DNA from: Chrysogorgia sp. JL179-B06
Lineage: Eukaryota > Cnidaria > Anthozoa > Scleralcyonacea > Chrysogorgiidae
Assembly: GCA_035772405.1 (NCBI GenBank)
Contig: JAYKKM010000450.1
Location: forward strand, 1,337,501 to 1,401,500
Direction of reading: 5' to 3'
DNA length: 64,000 nt
Shown: in pieces, positions 55,770 through 64,000 of the stretch
Layout: each line of letters opens with the position of its first letter
How positions within the stretch are numbered: the stretch's first letter is position 1
Program-made: the position numbers and the translations under genes
The notes under the pieces: model-generated
What the model was told of the DNA's origin: nothing
The model's database searches: none
Seen by the model: the letters and a program-made list of their open reading frames with translations, nothing else

Positions 55770-55779
55770 GTTCCGACCG

Positions 55780-56015
55780 AATCCAAGCCATGCCTCTGTT
55801 ACTTATGGGCAGTCGTATAGCTGCGCCTATTAAATCTCTGGAATGCTCTACCAGCCAATATCAGAAATGCAGAATCAATCACCAAATTTAAATCATATTT
55901 AAATTTGATATCCTATCTGTAAACGCATTGAGGCTTTGAATTGTACGTGCTATGAATTGTAATTACTATTATACTAATACAGGTGAATAAATAGATTACT
56001 ATTATTATTATTACC
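55780..56015 (+). mobile_element. LINE 3' end with (ATT)n tail
   Basis: The plus strand reads WNALPANIRNAESITKFKSY and LNLISYL to TAA, the terminal block of a CR1/L2-like ORF2, preceded by a frameshifted Y-G-Q-S-Y-S-C-A remnant. (ATT)n at about 55996-56014. Confidence 0.85.
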
Positions 56016-56250
56016 TAAGGGATAGAAAATTATTCATTTCTTTCATTTTGTCCTCTGGGTTCTCTCTCTGTGCTGCTCTTAAGCCGATATATGCAAGGTT
56101 TCCTGATATATTTAGTCCCCCGTATTGTACGGGAAAGTACAAACCTACCACCAACAGCGATTGTGTATTTCATCATGCCTATAGATTGTACACACTATAC
56201 TAAAACGCTGAAATAACAGATTAGTCGAGTCCATATTTTTCCCAGTTTAA

Positions 56251-56730
56251 TTAATTGATTGGTTGATTGATTGAAGCCTTTATGCCAGAAGGGTATATAC
56301 AGTAAATAGTGAAAACATACTTAGTTAATGATTAATTAGAAACTAATTAAGTTACAATTGTAAGTATAGTGTATTTCTATACACTAAGGATTCAAATGCG
56401 GTAACATTTTCTCAACGATAAATTATTTCCCAAGGGCAACTTTAAAAGTCTTTACAGGTTTTTGCTTTCTTATTTAAAGAGGCAACGAGTTCCATAACTG
56501 ACAGCTGGAAACTGTCTTGTCTCCTTCATATAAAATTAAGATTATAGAATCTATAGTTGAGCTATAGTGTAGTTCACTATTCAAGTTTTCAACTGCATGA
56601 CAAACTGCATGCCGTGTTCTTGTGAAAGCTAAAGCACACTTCACAATATTGGCTTGCTCGTGAAAAGGTTCAGCGTAATCTATTAAATAGTCTGATAGAA
56701 GTGAACGTGGTTCGGCATCCACTGTCTAGG
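56251..56730 (-). mobile_element. LINE 3' end with (ATTG)n tail
   Basis: Minus frame 56722-56474 ends in LYEGDKTVSSCQLWNSLPL, preceded by EQANIVKCALAFTRTRHAVC. UTR to the ATTGATTGATTG run at 56252-56272. Truncated at the 5' side. Confidence 0.8.
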
Positions 56731-57072
56731 ACACCACCAGCAGCTAAGTATGCTCAAATTAAATTTACCGAATGTCCAGACCGGATTTCGAATTATGTTT
56801 TTGACATTATTAAGTAGCTGTTTCTGGCTGGCGTCTGAAGCACATGCAGCTGTGGCTAAAATTGGTTACTCGCGACCGTTTATGTCTCTGAGCGAAAACG
56901 TCTAGACTATTATTCAAATAATGAAGTAATTATCACACGTTTCTGTTGTGTTAATGAGAGTATGATTGAGAAACCACAAGTATAAAGTTGTCGATACAAT
57001 ACTAAAAGCTGAATGTGTTAGTGCATGTACACTGCTGTAGTGAATGTGGGAGAGCTTGAAAAGCTGAATGCT
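56731..57072. other. Unassigned, with one foldback arm
   Basis: GTACACTGCTGTAGTGAATG and GGGAGAGCTTG at 57028-57058 are the outer arm of the tRNA-like foldback family without the rest. Confidence 0.5.
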
Positions 57073-57073
57073 T

Positions 57074-57302
57074 AAGCCCGTCGACTCGTTGCGATCCTTG
57101 CGATCGTTGCATTCATATAGAAACCGGGCTTAAAACGTCTCGATCGCAGAGATACAAATTTTTCTATCTCCGCGATCGCAACGATCGCCAGGTTTATGGT
57201 TTCCATATGATCGCAAGGATCGCAATGATCGCAGAGCTCTTTATTTCTGCGATCGTTGCGATACTTGCGATCATTGCGATCATATGGAAACCGAGCAGGC
57301 TT
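57074..57302. mobile_element. GCGATCG-rich inverted-repeat element
   Basis: AAGCCCG and GGTTTC termini with GTTGCGATCCTTGCGATCG on the left face ATCATATGGAAACCGAGC on the right, and an internal boundary AAACCGGGCTTAAAACGTC repeats the left terminus. CGATCG/GCGATC words occur about 15 times in 230 bp. Probably a MITE, perhaps a double copy. Confidence 0.6.
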
Positions 57303-57582
57303 TAGATCTGCTTAGATTTTTAGCCATTTTTAAGTCTCCCCAAATTTCCACCAATCGTCGACACGACGATAGGTGCGGCTTACTCCTGGGGCATAATGGG
57401 CTGAATCATTAGGAAATACGATATTTTCAATCAGATTTAAAAGATCCTAGCTCAAAATGCAGACGTTATACATTACAAAATTCAGAACATCTAACCTGCA
57501 TATGTTTCGTTTCAAAAGCTACTTACTATTATATTTACCGTATTAGGAATTTTTTTAATGATGAGAGGATTTATTAATGGTC

Positions 57583-57815
57583 AAATATATGTATATGAAA
57601 AATCTGACCGCCCCAACGGGCCAACTCTAACCACTGAGCTATTGAGACACTGTCAGAAGAGAGTCGGGGAGATGTATAAATATGTATATGATGTTTGACT
57701 GTTCTGACCGTGTCTCAATAGCTCAGTGGTTAGAGCGCCGATGCGTTGATTCGGAGACCTCGGGTTCGATTCCCAGTTGGGGCAGTCAGATTTTTCATAT
57801 ACATATATTTGAGTA
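57583..57815 (+). mobile_element. Foldback with tRNA-like domain in the right arm
   Basis: The arms AAATATATGTATATGAAAAA with TCTGACYGCCCCAAC are inverted complements (one change) at 57584-57620 and 57779-57814. Inside the right part, 57712-57784 folds as a tRNA: 7 bp acceptor (GTCTCAA with TTGGGGC, three G-U), D-arm GCTC/GAGC with A box, a 17-base anticodon arm with one mismatch and C instead of U at position 33, and B box GGTTCGATTCC. The left arm holds an inverted, shortened copy (CTAACCACTGAGCTATTGAG). Confidence 0.75.
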
Positions 57816-58366
57816 TTAGGAAATGTACTCCCTCATTTCCATTCAATGTGACCACTAGACTAGTAGATTATATATAGTTTGTAATTTTGTAAGCTCGAAA
57901 TTATTATTTTGAAGATAGGTTACAATTTATACCAGCAAACAAATGACCAACTTTTAAGAGCTTGATCAGCGAAAAAAGTCCCCCTGTTACAGCATTGTAA
58001 TGTCTTTGGGAGGGGGGGAGGCACAAGCCCCTTGTGCCCTCCTAGCTGTGCCCTTGGTTTTGTTTGAAAGGCTCTTCAAGGGCCCTAGTGAGCGGTCTGT
58101 GTCGTTCTTTGGCATCTTTAATTCCTTTACGCCCACATTGCATTCCGTGTGGTCATAATTATGTTTTATGAAACTCGCTTAGTCGGAAAACTGCCGTGCA
58201 GCTTCTATATATCGGTAACAGTAATTTCACACGCACTGAAGAAGAGGATATTTAGCACATTCACACGTTGAAAGAACATTGTGTGGGACTAACTGCAGAG
58301 AGCATTTTGATCTCTGGTGCATGAAATAGTAATCGAACACGTAGTTAGTTCTCGGGTTTGTTGTTG
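57816..58366. other. Unassigned sequence
   Basis: No gene recognised. Confidence 0.4.
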
Positions 58367-58476
58367 TTGTTATTATTGTTATTATTGTTATTATTATTAT
58401 TATTATTATTGTTTTTATTATTATTATTAATATAATTTTATTATTATTATTAATATTATTATTATTATTAATAATA

Positions 58477-58523
<47 letters not shown>
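58367..58523. repeat. (ATT)n microsatellite
   Basis: About 155 bp of ATT with GTT and AAT interruptions, at the 3' end of the LINE that follows on the minus strand, so probably its tail. Confidence 0.95.
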
Positions 58524-58559
58524 GTATAAGTATTATTGTTTTCAGTTTAACACAGTATG

Positions 58560-59189
58560 ATGTTCTTTAATATTTATACTGGTCTTTATGACTCCATGTC
58601 AGGTCTTACGACTTAAGATATGGGGAACTTGTCTTATTAATTTCTTCTGATCTCCACTTTCACACCATCTCCTTCTGCCTATCCCTCTACGCACAGAAAT
58701 TTACGAAGGATGTTTGCTGTTCCTAACAGGACTGACTTCTGGATTATGTTCATATCATACTTAATCTCCAACATATCCAAATATTTACGGAGTTTATGTG
58801 GCACAGATCCCAAAGCACCTATGACTATGGGGATCACAATAGTCTCTTTATCCCACATTCGAGATATTTCAAGTCTCAGTTCGCTATATAGTTGTTAATC
58901 TTCTCGAACTGTTTCTTCTCCAGATTGTGATCTCCTGCAGGGTTTGCTACATCGATGATCGTGCATTTGTTAGCTTCCTTCTTGACTAGGATAATATCAG
59001 GTCTCTTGTGTTCAATTCATGTTCTATCTGTTTGCACGTTGAAATCCCACAAGAGTTTCACCTCGTCATTTTCCAATACCTTCTCTGGTTTATGTTGATA
59101 CCACTTCTCACACACGTTAAACCCATACTTCCTACACAAGTTCCAATGTAGGTTGGAACAAACCTTATCATGGCGTCGTTTATATTCCT

Positions 59190-59237
<48 letters not shown>

Positions 59238-60750
59238 GTTATTATTATTATTATTATTATTGCAGTGTTAAACTTCTGAATGCTCAGTACAATAAAAAAA
59301 AAACAATTGGGCAATAACATGTAACCAATCATTGTGTTAAAAATTACTAATGCTAAAAAAGTTCTAAAATCCTAAACGTTTTTCCTAACAGATCTAATGT
59401 ACTAATTTTCAGTTGATAGTTACTCCGTGTGGACCTTAAATGATCTTGCAATGTTCAAGCTGTTACATATTATTGACTTCTGCATCCGTCTTAGAATCTC
59501 ATCACTTTTGCTCCCCACTAACTTCTTTACTGTCAGATTAACATCCTTCGAGTAGCCACCTAATACGTCGTCAATGATGATGTTATGTTGTGTGACTTGG
59601 AACGATGGGTACTGTCTCTTGAGTTCCCATCTCAGTGGGCCATATTTCAGTGTCTAATTCTCTTCTTGTTTCTTCTTGCGGTTTTCAATCCATAGAGAAC
59701 TCATTTCAATTGCATACACTTTCTTTTCTTCGAAATCGACTATATTCTCGCATCTATTCTATTCGCATTGACTTCGGTGCTTTCTGTATATAGCGCGACG
59801 TCCCATAATGCTTCCCTCAACATTCCAAACATTCCCAGATCTTACTATCTCTCCCCTCCTCTGCACTTGTGTAGAATTTCCCTGATATATACTTATCTAG
59901 TTTATTCTCTCTCTCCATCTAACATCTCCTTTCCTACTGCTATCAATAGTTTCTCATCACTACATTCAACATAATTTCGAAACCTATTTACTTCAACATT
60001 TACACAATCCTCCACACTAATTAGCCCTCTACCTCCTTGACTTCTTTTGAAGTAAAGGCGATCAACATCGCCCTGTGGGTCGAAGACTCGAAGGCTCTAT
60101 ACACTGTTAGAAATTTTCTCGTTTTCCTATCCATCTTTCGAAGTTTTTCCTTTGTCCATAACTCACGCACCGTACCTGACAATGGAAACAGCTCTTAAAT
60201 TTATGGCAATGATGCAATTTCTCCATCAAGTTTGGACTCAGTATTTTCCTGATTCGTCGGTAATATTCTTTCATGATATTTTCTTCCATATCCTCATCCT
60301 TTATTCCATCTGCCTCCAAAATTCCCAAATACTTATATCCCTTATCAGTTTCAACTTCCTTGATTTGTTGTTGGTCAGGGAGTTTGATACCTTCACTTAG
60401 TACATGTTTCCCCCGCTTCATTACTAGGATGGCACATTTATTAATACCAAACTCCATTCGTATGTCTTCACTGAAAATTCTTACAGAATTTACCAATGTG
60501 TCCAACTGCCTCTCGTTTTTTCCATAAAGCTTCAAATCATCCATAAACAATAGATGGTTTATGGTTCCATTATTTCCTCCAAGATCGTATCTTGCTTTCA
60601 CTTTTCTCAAAATGATTGACAGAGGTATTAACACAAGAACGAATGACAGAGGAGACAAGCTATCCCATCGGGTGGTTTCACAAAGCCTATCTGCAGGATG
60701 ATGTAATAATTGCAATTTGACGACCGAAAAAAATAATAAACCAGCCACCG
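58560..60750 (-). mobile_element. Decayed LINE: RT plus restriction-like endonuclease
   Basis: Minus 60748-60107 is open for 213 codons: WDSLSPLSFVLVLIPLS, INHLLFMDDLKLYGKNE (catalytic F-M-D-D), MEFGINKCAILVMKRGK and DKGYKYLGILEADG, the RT palm and thumb. After a frameshift, DVDRLYFKRSQGGRGLISVE follows (about 60060). 59262-59192 is an (AAT)n expansion where a zinc knuckle would be expected. Then EYKRRHDKVCSNLHWNLCRK, HKPEKVLENDEVKLLWDF, and RPDIILVKKEANKCTIIDVA (about 58960-58920), the restriction-like endonuclease core (P-D ... I-D-V), and LLGTANILRK (near 58700). Stops and frameshifts make it inactive. Clade not named. Confidence 0.85.
59192..59263. repeat. (TTA)n microsatellite inside the LINE reading frame
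   Basis: About 70 bp of TTA/TTG replaces coding sequence between the RT-proximal region and the endonuclease region. Confidence 0.95.
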
Positions 60751-61333
60751 AAACATAGACTCGGCTACCACCACGCTTAAAACAAAGGATTTGTGCACCT
60801 TCAGGTCCTACTCAACATGAATCGCAGTTCGATTTCTAGCCCCTTTAAAGTTTGCCGCGTTTCCCGAGGTGCATGGGTTTTCCCCATCCATGGTCCCCAG
60901 ACCTCGCACGCCGTGTATTAATTTGTTGATAGCCGTTTCGTCATAGAAATTTATTTTGGGAGAGTGAAGCACACCAACCTTTCAGAGTTTTATGTGTTTC
61001 TACACAGCACTTTTACATTACTCGTTAAATTGTACTGCCTTGAATTATTTAAAATATTTTGACAATTACACCGGGTAACGACCATATATTAGCACTTTAT
61101 AGGACAGCCATTAATCACTGCAAACATTCAAAAGACCGGGACGATCGTTTGTTTGGAAAGAGCAGCCGAGGGATCTACATTGATCTTTTAAACAGCCGCT
61201 TTTACCGAGTGGTTTGATCCCTCCGACGACGACTTCAAGCTGAAGCGATCCCTCTCCTCCACGCAATTTTCCCATAGCCTCCCCGGAAGTCTCGCATGAG
61301 AACAAGGATAATATGGTAATGCAGCGATCTCCT
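60751..61333. other. Unassigned sequence
   Basis: CACACCAACCTTTCAGAG at 60970 is like CACCAACC near the hairpin motif at 36630. No gene recognised. Confidence 0.35.
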
Positions 61334-61507
61334 AGCCTCCTCCGTAGGCAACGCTGTAGCTTCTTTTTCCCGAGTCAAATAGCTTCCAAGGCCAAGAGAA
61401 AATCCCTATACTTCCCTGCAATCCCAGCCAAAACATTGCTCGCACAGCTTTGGAAACGATTCGACTCGAGAAAAAGAGGCCACAGATCGTTGCCTGCGGA
61501 GGAGGCT
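61334..61507. mobile_element. 174 bp MITE with TA flanks
   Basis: AGCCTCCTCCGTAGGCAACG (61334-61353) and CGTTGCCTGCGGAGGAGGCT (61488-61507) are inverted with one change. TA overlaps each end. Terminal word TAGCCT is shared with the 29978 micro-element. Confidence 0.75.
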
Positions 61508-62024
61508 AAGCGACCTCCATGAAGAGGAGAAATCCTTTAAAATTTTATCGGGTATTACTCCTGCAGCTAGACTCGATTATCAAACGCGTCTTGGGTTCAA
61601 CCGTTGAATCACAAAGTGGCTCATTAATGATAATTTAGGGATCTTTGTCTTTGAGGTTAACGATGTGTTTACGTACGTCGTTTCTACAATAAAATTCATT
61701 CAAAACAAAGAGCATATGGGCCATGGCATATGGTAGTTTTTAAGTCTCCTAGAGGAATTCCACCGTCCTCTTCGTTCCGTATACACACATTCAACTCGAA
61801 GGATTCCCACATCTTAGGACGACGTGGACATACAGAGCGGTGAAGTTGTCACTTAATATAGGTACACGTCAGCTTTATTGTGCTTAGCAACTCATGACGA
61901 CAAACTTGCAGAGGACGGCGTCCTTCAAAAGAAAAAAATCTTCATGTAAAACAAAGGGAACGAATTTTTTTGTAGTCCAACGAGTATCTATCTATACACT
62001 GTCTTCGTGGCTCTCGTGTACCGG
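61508..62024. other. Unassigned sequence
   Basis: Nothing recognised. Confidence 0.4.
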
Positions 62025-62227
62025 ACACAGGATTTTAGCATGCACTGTATACTCTGTATAGAACTGCCTCGTTTTTTTAAAAACCCATTTATTTCATTCA
62101 AGATAGGTTTATTGTATCTATATGATAGGTTTATTTCATGAATTGGACAATTCCAGGACAAAAATAAACGGGATTTTTTAAAGAACGAGGCAGTTATATA
62201 GACTATACAGTGCAAAAATTCTGTGTC
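62025..62227. mobile_element. About 200 bp imperfect inverted-repeat element
   Basis: GACACAGGATTTTAGCATGC with ACTGTATACTCTGTATAGAA and CTGCCTCGTT on the left; AACGAGGCAGTTATATAGAC, TATACAGTGCAAAAATTCTG and TGTC on the right, complementary with several changes. Confidence 0.7.
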
Positions 62228-62392
62228 AGGTGAGACGAAGTTAAGAGCCGTCTACTTCGTTCTGTTTACAACGGCTGTCTGAGCATTTTTAGTCTTCAGG
62301 ACGGCGTGAACTCGCAAAGATGCGATAGCTGTAACTTATAAACATTGACTTCAAAACAGACACTTCAATAGTTTTAATAGTACTGAGAGTTG

Positions 62393-62635
62393 ACACATGG
62401 ACGATCGTCAAGCTCGTATCCTCAGAAAAATGATTCTGAGTCCCGGAGTTCGCTCTCCATCTGAGTCTCGGTGGCTCAATGGTTAGAGCGTCTCACCGCA
62501 ATCAGGTTACAGGTTCGATTCCTGTCCGGGACCGATAATTTTTCTGAGGATACGAGCTTGACGATCGTCCATGTGTCGTCTGTCTACTCCAAGCTCTCCC
62601 ACATTCACTACAGCAGTGTATATATTAACACACTT
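62393..62635 (+). mobile_element. tRNA-like foldback family, complete-armed member
   Basis: ACACATGGACGATCGTCAAG and CTCGTATCCTCAGAAAAAT (from 62394) and their exact complement (about 62537-62577) form arms of about 40 bp. Between them: TCTCGGTGGCTCAATGGTTA (A box), GAGCGTCTCACCGCAATC, GGTTACAGGTTCGATTCCTG (B box) and TCCGGGACCG. After the right arm follow TCTACTCCAAGCTCTCCCAC and TTCACTACAGCAGTGTATAT, the second shared arm segment. Confidence 0.8.
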
Positions 62636-62639
62636 GAAG

Positions 62640-63344
62640 AGTTTTGGTGGGAAAAAACCAGCTTCGGATATCAAATATTACGCGCAGTACCTTCTTTCAA
62701 ATGCTAACATTATTTACGTTGTAACTACCGTCGCCGACCTGATTCATGTGCTAAATGTCCTGATATTGACTTCAACACAATCAATACAATTGTTTTAAAC
62801 TAAAGTGAATGGTTTAATCCCAGAAGTGTGATTAGAAGTGTGAAGTTGATTATCCAGGTTGTTGTAATCTTGAGAAAGAGTGTTATTTTAGAGACATTAA
62901 ATGTTATTGAAAGTCCTAGAATGTATATAAAGATGCAACACGTAGTCAATTGTGATCCGTGGTTTCTTCCAAATGCTAAAATTGACAATGGTGTTTATTT
63001 ATCGCCATCATCGTCCCATAGCTTGCTTAACTTAAGCTTTCTAATTACGCCAGATGCCTGCCCGACATTGTACACCAACCAATGTCGCTTCCTTTGATTG
63101 CGAACATCAAAGAAAATTGTGCGACTCACCGCCCTCGCATCGTTCAGCTTTGTTTACATTAGAAGATCGACTCTTAAATTAGCACTCACCATAATCACCT
63201 TTATGTTAAACCCCACTTGCACGCTACGATTATCGCCTTTTGATGTATGCGATACAATTCGCTCGCAAGAACGTAAAGCACGTTTTGCAACATTCCTCAG
63301 CGAATCATAAACAAGAATCGTTCAGCAGCTCGATTACATACACG
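62640..63344. other. Unassigned sequence
   Basis: Three overlapping plus frames of 62-89 codons and a minus frame; no domain recognised. Confidence 0.4.
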
Positions 63345-63349
63345 AGGAT

Positions 63350-64000
63350 GACAATACATACATACATACATACTTTATTGAGCAATTCCCAACTGGGCTT
63401 TTCAATGCCCATTACAGATGAAAATTTATGATGTAAAATATGAATATTTATAAAATCAAATGTATAACTGCTTAAAATATTAATTACTGGCTATTAATAA
63501 AATTGTCTAACAAATAGTTTTTCATTAACTTCTTGAAGTGACTAAGAGATGTTCAGTTGCCTGTCATAATCCGGCTGGAGTTTCATATAAATATCCCGAA
63601 TCGTAAACGAAATCCAATTCCTAATCCCAACGGTTCTTTCTCGATATAAGTATAGTCGAAATGGAAATTACAATACAGTTCTAAATTTAAAAGTTGTCGT
63701 TAACTTTGAGATAAAGTTTTATATAGTGTGTTTAAATAAAAATAAAGTTTCAGATTGTCTCAAAGTGACAGGGAGAGAATTCCAAATATGAATAGTAGAA
63801 TATTTAAAGTGCTTATAAACCCAAAATGGGTTTTTGGTGATTCGGATAGAGCATAAAAAGTTAGTTAATAAGTTCTAGATTAGTTGTTGCGTTAAACTTT
63901 TAGTTTCGGAGATATAAGGGCTCAAAGTCACAATTTGTGAAAAAAGTAGCGCAGGCCGGGAGACTGGATCCGAGGAACGCGTTATGTCTCAATTCTTATA
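63350..64000 (-). mobile_element. LINE 3' end with (ACAT)n tail, runs off window
   Basis: The minus strand reads IHIWNSLPVTLRQSET at about 63800-63750, the C-terminal block of a CR1/L2-like ORF2, with an AAACCCATTTTGGGTTTATA stretch before it. The UTR continues to a CATACATACATACAT run at 63353-63381. Upstream coding sequence, if any, lies beyond 64000. Confidence 0.75.

Noticed and set aside
57712..57784. Functional tRNA gene
   Set aside because: Lacks U33, has a mismatch in the anticodon stem and lies inside a foldback; kept as tRNA-like only.
1..64000. CRISPR arrays, bacterial operons or prophage
   Set aside because: No regularly spaced repeats with unique spacers, no long bacterial-style reading frames or ribosome binding sites; the window is eukaryotic.

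Overview
This is eukaryotic, intron-scale DNA that is AT-rich and crowded with transposon remains. I find no complete host protein gene. LINE C-termini with (ATT)n, (ATTG)n or (ACAT)n tails, retroelements with restriction-like endonucleases, tRNA- and 5S-derived SINEs, many TIR elements and short TTAGGG motifs suggest a marine invertebrate, most likely a cnidarian (anthozoan). That assignment is an inference from repeat content.

Layout. 1-6896 is a near-identical tandem duplication of a 3.66 kb unit; each copy carries a 457 bp inverted-repeat element enclosing a LINE tail and telomere-like motifs. 7-13 kb holds LINE ends, a foldback element rich in CTTGTCATAG-like motifs, a gag-like relic and a decayed LINE reverse transcriptase split by a Harbinger-like element with a TAA target duplication. 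13-20 kb is mostly unassigned, with a 975 bp inverted-repeat element, tRNA-like relics and a SINE. 20.3-22.1 kb is CpG-richer and repeat-poor, with one possible coding exon. 22-30 kb has perfect hairpins, unassigned AT-rich DNA and a 500 bp strand-asymmetric G/T tract. 30-36.5 kb clusters retroelement C-termini, including two copies of one endonuclease-type LINE (one split by a TTAA-flanked element), and four members of a tRNA-like foldback family. 37-41 kb holds several non-autonomous elements. 41-49 kb has three weak candidate coding pieces (one Kazal-like), another LINE end and a SINE. 49-57 kb has more LINE tails, a duplicated and interrupted SINE, minisatellites, a 5S-headed SINE interrupted by a TAA-flanked element, and an hAT-like element with an exact 8 bp duplication. 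57-64 kb has a tRNA-like foldback, a 2.2 kb decayed LINE (RT plus endonuclease), small inverted-repeat elements and a last LINE end.

How the parts relate. Most of the window records nested insertion: LINEs land first, TIR elements insert into them, and microsatellites grow from tails or inside dead reading frames. Two things are not fully explained: a hairpin motif (CTGANGA, A, short stem-loop, GAAA) recurring at about eight sites with a changing but pairing stem, one of them at the tandem duplication breakpoint; and the foldback family that carries a tRNA-like domain between long arms.
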